DNA of 64,000 nt from Davidsoniella eucalypti (taxonomy: Eukaryota > Ascomycota > Sordariomycetes > Microascales > Ceratocystidaceae). Shown piece after piece: positions 1-8,973 of this stretch. The translations under genes and the position numbers were made by a program. The notes beneath the pieces are model-generated. The model was not told where the DNA came from, searched no databases, and saw only the letters and a program-made list of their open reading frames with translations. How positions within the stretch are numbered: position 1 is the stretch's first letter; every line of letters begins with the position of its first letter. The DNA is taken from positions 124,001 to 188,000 of the forward strand of contig RMBW01000054.1 of the NCBI GenBank assembly GCA_004009845.1, written 5' to 3'.

Positions 1-794
1 GTATGGCCGTAATAGCCATATTTTGCCAGCTCTAGAATCCATTCTTCATGGCCCGGTTGCTGTGGCCGTTCCAACCAACAAAATCTATTCAAGCAGGTAT
101 CTATCTGTATGTTCGGGTCTCTAGTAGTCTTCACTATTGCTTCTTCATGCCCTGGCTTAGCCACACCTACTTGCCTTGCCATTTGATAGATATCGGGTCA
201 AGACACCTGATGTATTCCTCGACATTGAGTTGTCCCCGCATGAATGCATTGTCTTGTTTTGAACAGATATCTCCTATCGAGTATTATCCGTTTCTAACAA
301 CATAACCAACCCAATCACTAGATTACAACGCTGTGTGGCAGTAGCTACAACACAGAACCGAACCAACAAACAATCTATTATACTGTCCACTCAACGGGGG
401 CGTCCTTTTAAAAAGATTGTACGCCCCATAAGCATCGCTTCCTCACTGTGAGTAAATATGCCTATACTGTCAATGTCATGGCTGCTGTCTGTGGAGCGTT
501 GAGACTTCGACTGGCATTCGACTATTTCTGATCGCTGAACGTTCACATGTGGCCCAAAATCTGACTACAACTACGGTGCCTGTTGCTCTGTATTATAAGC
601 GTCTAGTAAATAGCAAATCACCCAAAGCGACAACACAGGAACAACAAATTGCTGCCCAATACACCACCGCCATCCAATTTCAGTGGCAACACCAAAGCCA
701 AGTGTTTTCGGCAGGGAGGGGCTAGACTACAAAGCTCACCTGCATATGAGGCTCGCATCTTGAGTGACAACAGTTTCCCCCCCGAAATAGCAAC
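1..794. other. Intergenic, no gene recognised
   Basis: Short open frames occur on both strands here, but none has a recognisable domain, a convincing start or a splice pattern. The right end is presumably the promoter and leader of the F-box gene. Confidence 0.5.
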
Positions 795-1801
795 ATGTCT
801 GATGAGGTGGCTACCTATCGGCATACATCCACTCACGTCATACCATCATACATACCGACTAGGCACAGTGGGAACTCGGTTATACAAGGTTGCAACTCGT
901 GTATCATGCCTGAAGAGTATAGTGACTTCTCGGTGTCCAGCAACGCAATGCCTTGTGGTATCGACAATCTTCCCAATGAGCTTCTCTACCAAATACTGGA
1001 GCTTCTCGATGTTGATGATCTCTTGAATGTTTCACGGGTGAGTATAGCAATTATCCATGTCTCAGCTTGGGATTGGTTGTACCTGTCTGAAAACTCAGGA
1101 ACCATAGTGTCATGTCTATACAGGAAAAAAAAAAGAAGAAAAAAAGAAGAAAAAACTTCTCTTTTGCTGTCAAGCCACCTAAAAGATGGTTTACATAAAG
1201 TAAAGAGAGAGGAAAGATACATCTCCATCTATTGTATGGTCTTTTGGGCACATAACAGAACCAGTCCCCAAATCCGATATCCACTGCTGTTACTAACACT
1301 ATACAGGTATCCCAGCGTCTTCGACACTTGTCGTTAACTCCCATATTGACCATATATCGTCTAAGAGCAGTCCGCAAGGTTCTTCCGCCACTGCTTAGCT
1401 CGCCAGCCAGGCCAACGTTGCGCGAGCTTATTGCAAAGTCAATCTTCATGACAAACACATCGGTAGTGTCGAGACGTCTTGGCAGATCTCTAGCCTCGAT
1501 ACGCCTAGCTCGTCGGCTAGCGTCTCGTCCGTCGCCTGATGTTTTGGTAGAACGAAGCCTCATACCCCGTGAATGCGTCCCAGGCCTCACGCCTGTGTCA
1601 CTTTCGCCTGTCATTGCTGCAAGAAAGTTGGCTATCGAGAGGGAACGCACTAAGGATATCTTGAGACACTGGGTCGGCGCCGTCTGGATGGGGAAAGCTC
1701 GTGTCAAGGCAGAGTCTGCCCGTCGCTGGGATGAGAAGGCTGGCGTTGGGCGTGTATGGAAACTCAAGAGATACTGGGAGCAAGTCTCGGGTACAAACTA
1801 G
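795..1801 (+). CDS. F-box domain protein
   Basis: Two exons, 795-1037 and 1307-1801, give 245 residues. The intron (1038-1306) has donor GTGAGT, a perfect TACTAAC branch point at 1291-1297 and acceptor CAG, and the frame continues in phase 0 from NVSR to VSQRLRHL. Residues about 57-80 (DNLPNELLYQILELLDVDDL) form an F-box, the Skp1-binding helix of SCF ubiquitin ligases. The rest is basic (Arg/Ala-rich) with no WD40 or LRR repeats, so no substrate-recognition domain can be named. An in-frame ATG at 906 could be the true start; the stretch between the two ATGs is low in recognisable content. The role as an SCF adaptor is inferred from the F-box alone. Confidence 0.8.
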
Positions 1802-2650
1802 CACTCTTATCTTCCTGATTTTCTAGTCAGCTATTCACCATTGCTCGTATCATTGCATCTATCAAAGCATCTTCTTATCCAATAGTCTTCCCTAATACCA
1901 TGATATCCTTTCATTAGAATCAAGCTCGCCGTCACTTTGCAACCTTGACTTGGCTTGACTATATTTATCGTCTACCTGAATCACCAAGATCATACGACTC
2001 CGGACTTATTTCCAGAGAAATATTGAAAGTCCTCCGCTCGACAAACTCAATAGCTTTGTATGTGCGGGACGACACCGTCCCCTAGCCCCGAAGAACTAGT
2101 GGTCCATACCTCCACTATGAGCAACAAAAACAAATACAAAAAAAAAAAAAAAAAAAAACAGTGCATCCACAAAACTATTCCCCAAAAGACAGATCCACAA
2201 AACCAACTCCTAAGTGGAGCTACCATCCCCACTATTCAGTGAGCCTCCAAGAGGCTGGTGATCGTGGCCGTAAGAATGAAAATTTTGGCGTAATCGAGTC
2301 GGGTGCTATGGATGAAGCAACAGCGACAAGATTCCCGCGCCGCGGGGTCGGGCATCCGGAACCTTCAAAAGGCTGCCCGCCGTGTGTGAGTGTGGCTCCC
2401 TGAGGTGAGTGGATAGACTCGGGAGACCAACGATCGAAAAGGTGCGGGGTCGGTCGCTGGTGAGAACATCCCTCGAGAGGGGAAATCGGGCTCAAGGCCT
2501 CACGAAACGGTGCTTCGAGGTCGACAAGTGTCGAAATAGAAAACGAGAATGGACAGCAGCATTGGGGATATGTGCTGGTCGCTCTTAAAGCCCACGACGA
2601 AGGGGAAAAATTCGTCTTTGGACGGAGGGGGAGGTACTCGAACTCAAAGG
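1802..2650. other. Intergenic: A-tract, then GC-rich island
   Basis: After the F-box gene the DNA is AT-rich and contains an uninterrupted run of 21 A at 2138-2158. From about 2300 to 2750 it becomes GC-rich and unlike its surroundings. A 183-codon frame on the minus strand (2232-2783) crosses the island but resembles no family I know and is largely Pro/Ser/Thr-rich, so it is not called as a gene. Confidence 0.4.
2138..2158 (+). repeat. Homopolymer A run (21 nt)
   Basis: An uninterrupted run of 21 A residues. It could be the poly(A) tail of an old retroposed copy lying upstream of the GC-rich island, or simple slippage. No target-site duplication was found. Confidence 0.6.
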
Positions 2651-2653
2651 TAC

Positions 2654-2734
2654 CCCCGAGGGTTGTAGGAGGGAAGGTTGCCCCGAGGGTTGTAGGAGGG
2701 AAGGTTGCCCCGAGGGTTGTAGGAGGGCAGGTTG
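2654..2734 (+). repeat. 27-bp tandem repeat, three copies
   Basis: Three abutting 27-bp units lie at 2654-2680, 2681-2707 and 2708-2734, each starting CCCCGAGGG. The first two are identical and the third has one A-to-C change. The unit is a multiple of three and reads as PRVVGGKVA on the plus strand, but the surrounding frame looks like no known protein. The array ends 57 bp before a tRNA-Val gene. Confidence 0.9.
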
Positions 2735-2791
2735 CCCGGCAGACGGCAACATTCATAATCAACGTTTTCACCCGAAACACCAAGAATCTAA

Positions 2792-2884
2792 GGATCGATG
2801 GTGTAGCTGGTTATCACGTTTGTCTAACATCTCTCTGAGAATCTTGGACACAAAAGGTCGGCGGTTCAAGTCCGCCTCGATTCA
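2792..2884 (+). tRNA. tRNA-Val(AAC) with a 19-nt intron
   Basis: The acceptor stem pairs GGATCGA (2792-2798) with TCGATTC (2877-2883), and the discriminator A is at 2884. The D arm has GTGTAGCTGGTTATCAC. The anticodon stem TTTGT (2819-2823) pairs with ACAAA (2850-2854). The anticodon AAC is at 2826-2828. The intron at 2830-2848 begins one base after the anticodon, the canonical position. The T arm is GGCGG-TTCAAGT-CCGCC. A T-rich Pol III terminator follows directly (2885-2891). The arms match the fungal tRNA-Val pattern. Confidence 0.9.
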
Positions 2885-3005
2885 TCTTTTTGGCCATCGA
2901 GAGTGTATATTAGTCGAATCTTGGTCAAACCTTGGTTAGACAATCATCATCTTAAACATGCTATACTATATAGTTGGGAATTTCTTTTGGTTATGTGACA
3001 TTCCA

Positions 3006-4064
3006 TCAGTTTATGGCCCCCTTAAATCTGAATCCATCCCAGTCATCCTCGTCATCTTCATCCTCGTTGTCATCATCTTCTTCCTCTTCTTCCAGATGCT
3101 TACTTTCTTGTTCGGTAGCATTCTCTAGTGATACGCCGGATTGAAGCCCAGCAGCTCGTTGTCGGAGAGCTTCTCGTTTCTCTTTTAGCTCTCGTACACT
3201 AGCCTCCAGTACAGCCATATCTTCGAACTCATTCTCAGTCTGCCGTTTGGCGTCCTCTTGGTCATCCGCTGATTGTTTGGCCGCAGGCTCTTCCTTCTCA
3301 TGCATTGCTTCTAACTTCTCAGCGTCGTTCTGGAGTATTTGTTCTGCAGTCATGGCAGGCGCTGATATAGCAGCCTCTTGAGAATATGCAACAGTAGTTG
3401 ACGCGATATCTGCTTCGAACGCTGCCCATTCATCTTCATCTACAGCCTCTTCTTGTGATTGCTTCACGTTACCCTGTCCCTTTGATGGTGTGGATAAAGG
3501 CTCTGGTTTTGGTGCTAGGCTATCGGCCTGTGGCGCAGCAGATGCGCTTCCAAAGCTTGACGCGCTAGCACTTGGTATTGTGCTTCTGCCGGGTGTAGCT
3601 GGCCTAGATGGCATTTGTATTTCAATACCGAGAGGTGGCGCGCCAGATAAACGTCGTGGGACAGATGATAGTGCTTTCTCGCGAGACGATAAAGGTGGCG
3701 GCGTGCGTTTCGCGGCATCAATGTCGAGTGCATCTGGTCTAGTGCGTTTCTTCGTTGCAGGACCGTCATCTAGGACCATCGCACTATCTTCGTCGTCATT
3801 GTTGTGTGTGTACGACTCGGTTTTGGCATCTGGGGTGGCTTCAGAGCTAAAGGGTCGTTTCTGTGCACTCGGGCGTTGTGTTCCAGTTTGTACTCGCATT
3901 CGGTGAGGTTTTCCGCGTAGATGGGTATCCCACAGGGACTCGGTTTTTACAATTTCGTCGCATAGTATACAAGCAAGCTTTCCAGAATCGGTATAGACAG
4001 CCAATTGGTGATTGATGCGCCGTGACGCTTGCTGTTGGCGCAATAAAGAACGTACATCGGCCAT
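3006..4064 (-). CDS. ZNF830/CCDC16-like zinc-finger coiled-coil protein
   Basis: A single exon of 352 residues, starting MADVRSLLRQQQ. Residues 32-54 form one C2H2 finger (C32, C35, H48, H54; CILC and HLRGKPH) of the kind in ZNF830/CCDC16 and other RNA-binding U1-like fingers. The middle is low-complexity Ser/Pro/Ala. A Glu/Lys/Arg-rich coiled coil lies around residues 240-310, then a strongly acidic run, then the C-terminal DDWDGFRFKG motif typical of the family. Animal members are nuclear and linked to pre-mRNA splicing and genome stability; that role here is by family only. It is divergent from med7 with 400 bp between the two starts. Confidence 0.85.
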   Translation of the reverse strand: MADVRSLLRQQQASRRINHQLAVYTDSGKLACILCDEIVKTESLWDTHLRGKPHRMRVQTGTQRPSAQKRPFSSEATPDAKTESYTHNNDDEDSAMVLDDGPATKKRTRPDALDIDAAKRTPPPLSSREKALSSVPRRLSGAPPLGIEIQMPSRPATPGRSTIPSASASSFGSASAAPQADSLAPKPEPLSTPSKGQGNVKQSQEEAVDEDEWAAFEADIASTTVAYSQEAAISAPAMTAEQILQNDAEKLEAMHEKEEPAAKQSADDQEDAKRQTENEFEDMAVLEASVRELKEKREALRQRAAGLQSGVSLENATEQESKHLEEEEEDDDNEDEDDEDDWDGFRFKGAIN

Positions 4065-4464
4065 GATAATACTGTCGACGAGGGGAGTAGAGAAAAGACA
4101 ATGACTTCAGGAAAGCCTACTGCGAGGATCCAAGATTATGAATGTATATATACGTAAAACCACGCCCATTTCTGTTGGCAGCTACACGTCAAGAGGTCAA
4201 TGAGGTTGTAGCTGAAGTCCAAGCACATGATCCTAACCTACTCAGTTAACCCTATACTTGTGTGATTAGTCACACATGCTTAATTAGGGTTGTTAGTATG
4301 AGGCAAGGCTGTCGGACCATTCTCATGTTCGAAACTTTAAACAAGCATCATCACTTCAATTTTCATTCCATCTTCTTTGCTGTCATTGTTGTAGGATTCG
4401 TTTGTCCTTTTGAGCCCCTCTAATTCCATCTTCTCAAAACGACCACACCAATTGCACCACAGAT
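4065..4464. promoter_or_regulatory. Shared divergent promoter, ZNF830-like gene and med7
   Basis: A 400-bp gap lies between two start codons that face away from each other. It contains a TATATATA-like stretch near 4145 and no open frame of note. Both genes encode nuclear proteins that act in transcription or RNA processing, so shared control is possible but not shown. Confidence 0.5.
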
Positions 4465-5321
4465 ATGGCGGATGACCCCGTACAAAGTTCACGAGCTATC
4501 ATAGCCGGTCAACTGCCAGAACCTCCGCCATTCTGGAAGTCTTTTACCCCCGAGAATATTGACCGTATTGACAAGCTCCGTAAAGCTCTTCCTTCTCAAA
4601 ATATAAATGGTAGTAAAGCGCCATTTCAAATACAAGGTGTGCCATTAGATCTCACCTACCTACAACCTCCAGCCGAGCCTAAGAATGGAGAATGGAGAGT
4701 TTTTGGTGATAAATACACAGTACGTGACTATAAGGCCATTGCGCCAAGTGGCTAATAGATATACCCCTCATGTCCCAACCTAACTCATTTCTTTCTTACA
4801 AAAATATATAGATTGATGATAAACTTCCAACATTAGAGGAACAAGGTATGGATCGCCTCACCTCACATCAAGATAGCTCCTCCGGAAGTAAAGATATCAA
4901 GCACCTTGATCGAGCGTTCGAACTCAAGCGTCTCGCTAAGTCAGTACTGTTGAACTTTCTTGAGCTCATGGGCCAACTTAGCGTCGATCCAAAGTTCGCT
5001 GCAGAGAAGGTAGACGACATCCGCACTCTATTCATAAATTTCCACCATGTCTTGAATGAGTATCGGCCTCATCAGGCGAGAGAACAGGCGATCTCGCTCA
5101 TGCATGATCGGCTGGACAAGATCCGCGCAGAAACCACCACTATAAACGCTCAAGTGGATAAGGCCAAGCGTGTTCTTGATGGTTTAGCAAGTATTGGTGT
5201 ACCAAAGGTTGATGCAGCGATTGCCGATAAGCTTCTAACTGATGCGGACCGAGATTTGTTATTGGAAAAACGCGACCTTGATATATGGGGGCAAGCAGAC
5301 CTATTTCATGCAGTGTCATGA
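4465..5321 (+). CDS. med7: Mediator complex subunit Med7
   Basis: Exons 4465-4719 and 4812-5321 give 254 residues. The intron (4720-4811) has donor GTACGT and acceptor TATAG and keeps phase 0. The N-terminus has the Med7 hallmarks PEPPPFWKSFT and the proline-rich block at residues about 65-80. The C-terminal two thirds (LNFLELMGQL, LFINFHHVLNEYRPHQAREQ) is the long helix that pairs with Med21 to form the hinge of the Mediator middle module. It acts in the nucleus in RNA polymerase II initiation. Length and layout are normal for fungi. Confidence 0.95.
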
Positions 5322-5532
5322 TCACTCGTAGAACAATAGGTGATAGTCTTGTTAAAAGGGCAGCATAAAAGTAATAACCCCGAGTGTCATCACTTCACCC
5401 ATATGAAATCGTGAAATAATTCAATATATTTGCATTCCGAAACTTGGTATAGTTGTAGGGCTTAGCCGAGATTCTGAGCGATTTTTGTATAAGGGAATAT
5501 GATAAAGACTATATGAATTCGCAAGCCCTCTC

Positions 5533-5700
5533 TTATCGTCGCATAACAACACACGGAATGCAACAACATTCATAGTCACCACACTGAATACATGTTGATT
5601 TGGGACCTTCAGGCTTCACGATGGAATCCGCGATGGAAGCCGCCCCGCTTCCGAGGCCGTTGAGGTCGATAGTGGTGGCGTAGGCAGAAGTAACGGCCAT
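5533..5700 (-). CDS. Candidate small cysteine-rich protein (55 aa)
   Basis: A 55-codon frame with a good start context (TACCATGG) lies downstream of a TATATATA-like box about 40-50 bp before the ATG. The N-terminal half is Ala/Ser/Gly-rich. The C-terminal half carries six cysteines in the pattern C-x2-C-x4-CCC-x2-C (CIQCGDYECCCIPC). It has no signal peptide or obvious membrane segment. The pattern could bind metal or form disulphides, or be a palmitoylated tail, but no family is recognised. It is too short to be certain that it is translated. Confidence 0.45.
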   Translation of the reverse strand: MAVTSAYATTIDLNGLGSGAASIADSIVKPEGPKSTCIQCGDYECCCIPCVVMRR

Positions 5701-6339
5701 GGTAGATAATTTAAAGTTATTGAAGTAGTAGGCTACATATATATAAACTTGGTTAGACGTTGAACGAGTTCATCAAGTAAAAATATAAGAAGAAAAAAAA
5801 CTTACTTTATGGAGGAGGTTGAGATAACAATAAGAACACGGTAAGTTTTATGCGGTTAGGATGGTTATGAGGTTGATGGAGATAAAGAAAGTTGTCCGAA
5901 ATTTTGAATCAAGTCACCCGATTTTGGAGCTTTCTTTAGGAAGCGGTAAATAGTACATATCTTGGCATTAATGCATCAAAGCTTTGATAACCTACAAAAC
6001 GACGTCATTGATGATAAGAGGGTAAATACGAGTGTTAGGGTTAGAACAATCAACTAGGGTTCGTTATACATGTTAGAGCAGGGATCCATTTTACGAGTTT
6101 ATGTAGGAGGATACTACATTTGATTCAAGAGACTTTAATTTTCTAAATCAATCAGAATTCAATTGTCGAATCTCTCAATTTGCGAAGGCAATTTTTTTTT
6201 TGGCTCACTGGATAGTGGGGATTGTAGCTTCACTTAGGGAATTGATTTTGTGGAGACACTGTTTTGCTTGTTTTTGTATTTGTTGTTGATGATGATGATT
6301 TTATTTATAGAGATTTATCTAAGAGCTCCTTTTCGACTC
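5701..6339. other. AT-rich intergenic stretch
   Basis: AT-rich sequence with no supportable gene. It holds the promoter of the small cysteine-rich ORF on its left. On its right it runs into the 5' side of the decayed IQ-motif gene, whose original N-terminus may be lost here. Confidence 0.5.
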
Positions 6340-7700
6340 CGGCCGTGTTTTCTATCCAGCACATACCGAGGCTTCCGCACCCGTCGTGAAATCAACGGCA
6401 TGACACTCAACGCCTCTCTGCGCTTCACTTCTACCGTGCGCGATGCCCAGTTCTGCAACCGCATGGCCCCGCGTCCGCGCGCCGAAAGCAACGCTGCCGA
6501 TGGCGTCACTTCACCGTCTAGTCTCAGCACAGAAAAACTCCGCCCAGGCCCGCTGGCGTAAAGCCAGCGCCGTCTTTCAACGTGCTGAAAACGACATCGA
6601 TCCGGAATCCGACCACGATGATTACGACAGCTCCTCTTCGTCTTCTTCTTCGTCTTCGAACGATGCCCCCTCCCCAAACGCTCAGGCGAAGAAAGAGGAA
6701 CGCCGTCGGAAACGTGAGGAAGCAAAGTTACGCCGCAAGAATCAAGCCATGATGATGAACATCCAGTACTTCTTAGAGATGGTCGATCTGAAGCATCGCT
6801 ATGGCGGAAATCTTCTCTTATACCACAATGAATGGAAGCACGCCGACACGAACGAGAATTTCTTTTACTGGCTCGACTTTGGTGCCGGTAAGGACGGACC
6901 TAGACTCATGCCCACGTGATCGCCTAGAACGCGATTCGCGTGCGCTATCTGAGTCAGGAGGAACGCCAATACTACCTTGTCAAGTTTGATGAAGACGGGG
7001 TCAAAAATAACGAGCTTCTCAATACTACCGAAGAGTACCGCGACAGAATCCTAACTACGCCCCAGGCCCCGATACCACACTAGTTACTAGCGCACTTGAG
7101 ACATCGTCTAGCGCTCAAGCTGCACGCCGGCTTAGCACGAGCGGCAGTTTTAACTACATCACGCACCCACCTCGGTCCTCGTCCGACGATGATGCAGAGG
7201 GTCACCGGCACTACCCAAACCCGCTACCGGAGGGCAAAGACGGCAAGCCAGTATCGAAGTGCAAGCACATAAAGGCTAGCCATTTCTCCGCCTTGGCAGT
7301 GCTCAACAAGCTTATGCGCAAGTTGATCCGCAAGAACACATGGATCTTCGTTGCTGACACTCGCTTCCGGCTCTACGTCAGCATCACATTCCAGCATTCA
7401 TCCTTACAGGGCTCGCGCATTGCTGCTGCCGGTCTGATACAAGTCAAGGATGGCCAGCTGTCATCTTTGAGTCCACTGAGTGGTCACTACCGACCGCCGG
7501 CATCCAACTACAAGCACTTTATCAAGCTATAGGGCGTCGACATGAGCCACCTCAAGATCTCAAAATCATATCTGATTCTCTCTAGTATGGAAACATACAC
7601 AAAGACCAAGGACAAGAGTAAGAAGTTTTTAGAGCGCCTCATTGGCCACAACCCCACTGAAGGCGACGAAGCGAAGGTTACAACTACAACGAAGAAATAA
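6340..7700 (+). pseudogene. Decayed IQ calmodulin-binding motif protein gene
   Basis: Pieces of one protein can be read only by changing frame. They are an IQ-like segment (YRGFRTRRE, near 6360), a linker ending RPRAES, ARWRKASAVFQRAE and the conserved block LEMVDLKHRYGGNL / ENFFYWLDFGAGKD (about 6770-6895), DLDSCPRDRLER, VRYLSQEERQYYLVKFDEDG (about 6940-7000), and KNTWIFVADTRFRLYV...SPLSGHYRPPASNY (about 7330-7510). Order and content match the Pezizomycotina IQ-domain protein family. Frame changes occur near 6525, 6895, 6925 and 7065, and a TAG at 7530-7532 interrupts the last block, after which the frame continues to a stop at 7698-7700. Introns do not explain this, because no consistent donor-acceptor pairs sit at these points. 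Confidence 0.85.
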
Positions 7701-8973
7701 AAAAAATCGAGGTTATTTTTACTAGTTGGTTATTGTCATAATGTTATATGTTTCTACATTTGGGAGTTGAGATGGGAATATGTCATTCATAGATTTTAGT
7801 TTGTTTGATTTCTTGGGATACCAATATGTTAGCAATACAACAACGATACTCTTGTGATGTATAAAGTTAAAACAATAACACCATTAATTTCGTAACGAGC
7901 TCTCAATCTGACTACCTTGACTATCACGATTTCTGCCTCCGCCGCCTATCAATATCACGACCTGTGCCAACAGAAACCCTATAGTTAGCTTCACTGGTGG
8001 GTGGCAATATTCCACTCCCAAGCTGCGTATAAGTTTCACCTTCAATGTTCAATGATCTTCATATAGGGCTATCGAACACATTACTAACGCTCCCCAGACG
8101 TTATATATGAGTGCTATTCCCTCTGGATGCGAACTTTCGTGCCTAGTAGGTGACGAGGAAGTAAGGAAATGTAAAGTTGGGTCAAGTGTTGGGAATGCCA
8201 GCCATGGCGACCAAGAACGAACATACTCTACCGGTTTGGAAGGCATCCCTATCCCCGACTCTGTTCATGAACATGCGGTCCTTGGACAATATCTAGCGCA
8301 ACTTGTTAAGTCAAGTGTAGCTATACGAGGGCGGCGGTGCAGTACAGAGATACTTGAATGATGGATATAAAACCTTTGATTGCACCACCATAGAGCACCT
8401 CCTTAGAGATGAAGAGATCATAGACAAGTTTGAAGAGTGAAAAGATTATATGAGAGTATGGAATTATCATACTATTTAGTTATACAGTTGGTTTATGAGA
8501 CTACTGGAAGTAGGGCATAGTATTTTTTTTATGTACATATATCTTATTGAAGGATCCTGCTATCGCCTGAAAAATAATGATTGTATGTAAATTGTTGTTT
8601 TATGACGCAATCTTTGTTAGTTAGTCAAACTATATTTTCTTCGCTGTTTTCGTTAACTACTATAAATAAGCAGTTGCCCTCCACAATTTAGAATGTACAA
8701 CAGAGTCCATTTGTTGTTATTTGGACATTTTAAAATCATCATCATTATCTTGGACATTTTGGAAGTACACCCTATCACGATTTCTCAACTTCTATATCGG
8801 CGAAATAAACACCCTCAACATTACCATATTTCCTGCGTCAATTCATCATTCTCCTATTCATCCTACTGCAAAAACCAGCTTATGCTGGAGAAGAGGTTTG
8901 TTTACATTTTCCTTTCTAACTTCAATTGAGGAAACCCTTGACTAACCAGCCATATTCTTATAGACATACCAAT
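7701..8973. other. AT-rich intergenic, with a possible gene remnant and the FunK1 leader
   Basis: No intact gene is seen. On the minus strand between about 8246 and 7924 two adjoining frames read GIALIYNVWGALVMCSIALYED and then ETYTQLGSGILPPTSEANYR, which look protein-like but are out of frame and unrecognised. A likely leader intron of the kinase gene lies at 8896-8963 (donor GTTTGT, branch TTGACTAACC, acceptor TATAG). Confidence 0.35.

Noticed and set aside
2061..2750. Possible solo LTR upstream of tRNA-Val
   Set aside because: A TG start and a CA end can be picked, but flanking 5-bp repeats do not match and no primer-binding site or internal part is present. It is kept only as a compositional island.
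2232..2783. 183-codon minus-strand frame across the GC-rich island
   Set aside because: The frame is a by-product of the GC-rich 27-bp repeat (PPTTLGATF repeats) and low-complexity Pro/Ser sequence, and resembles no family.
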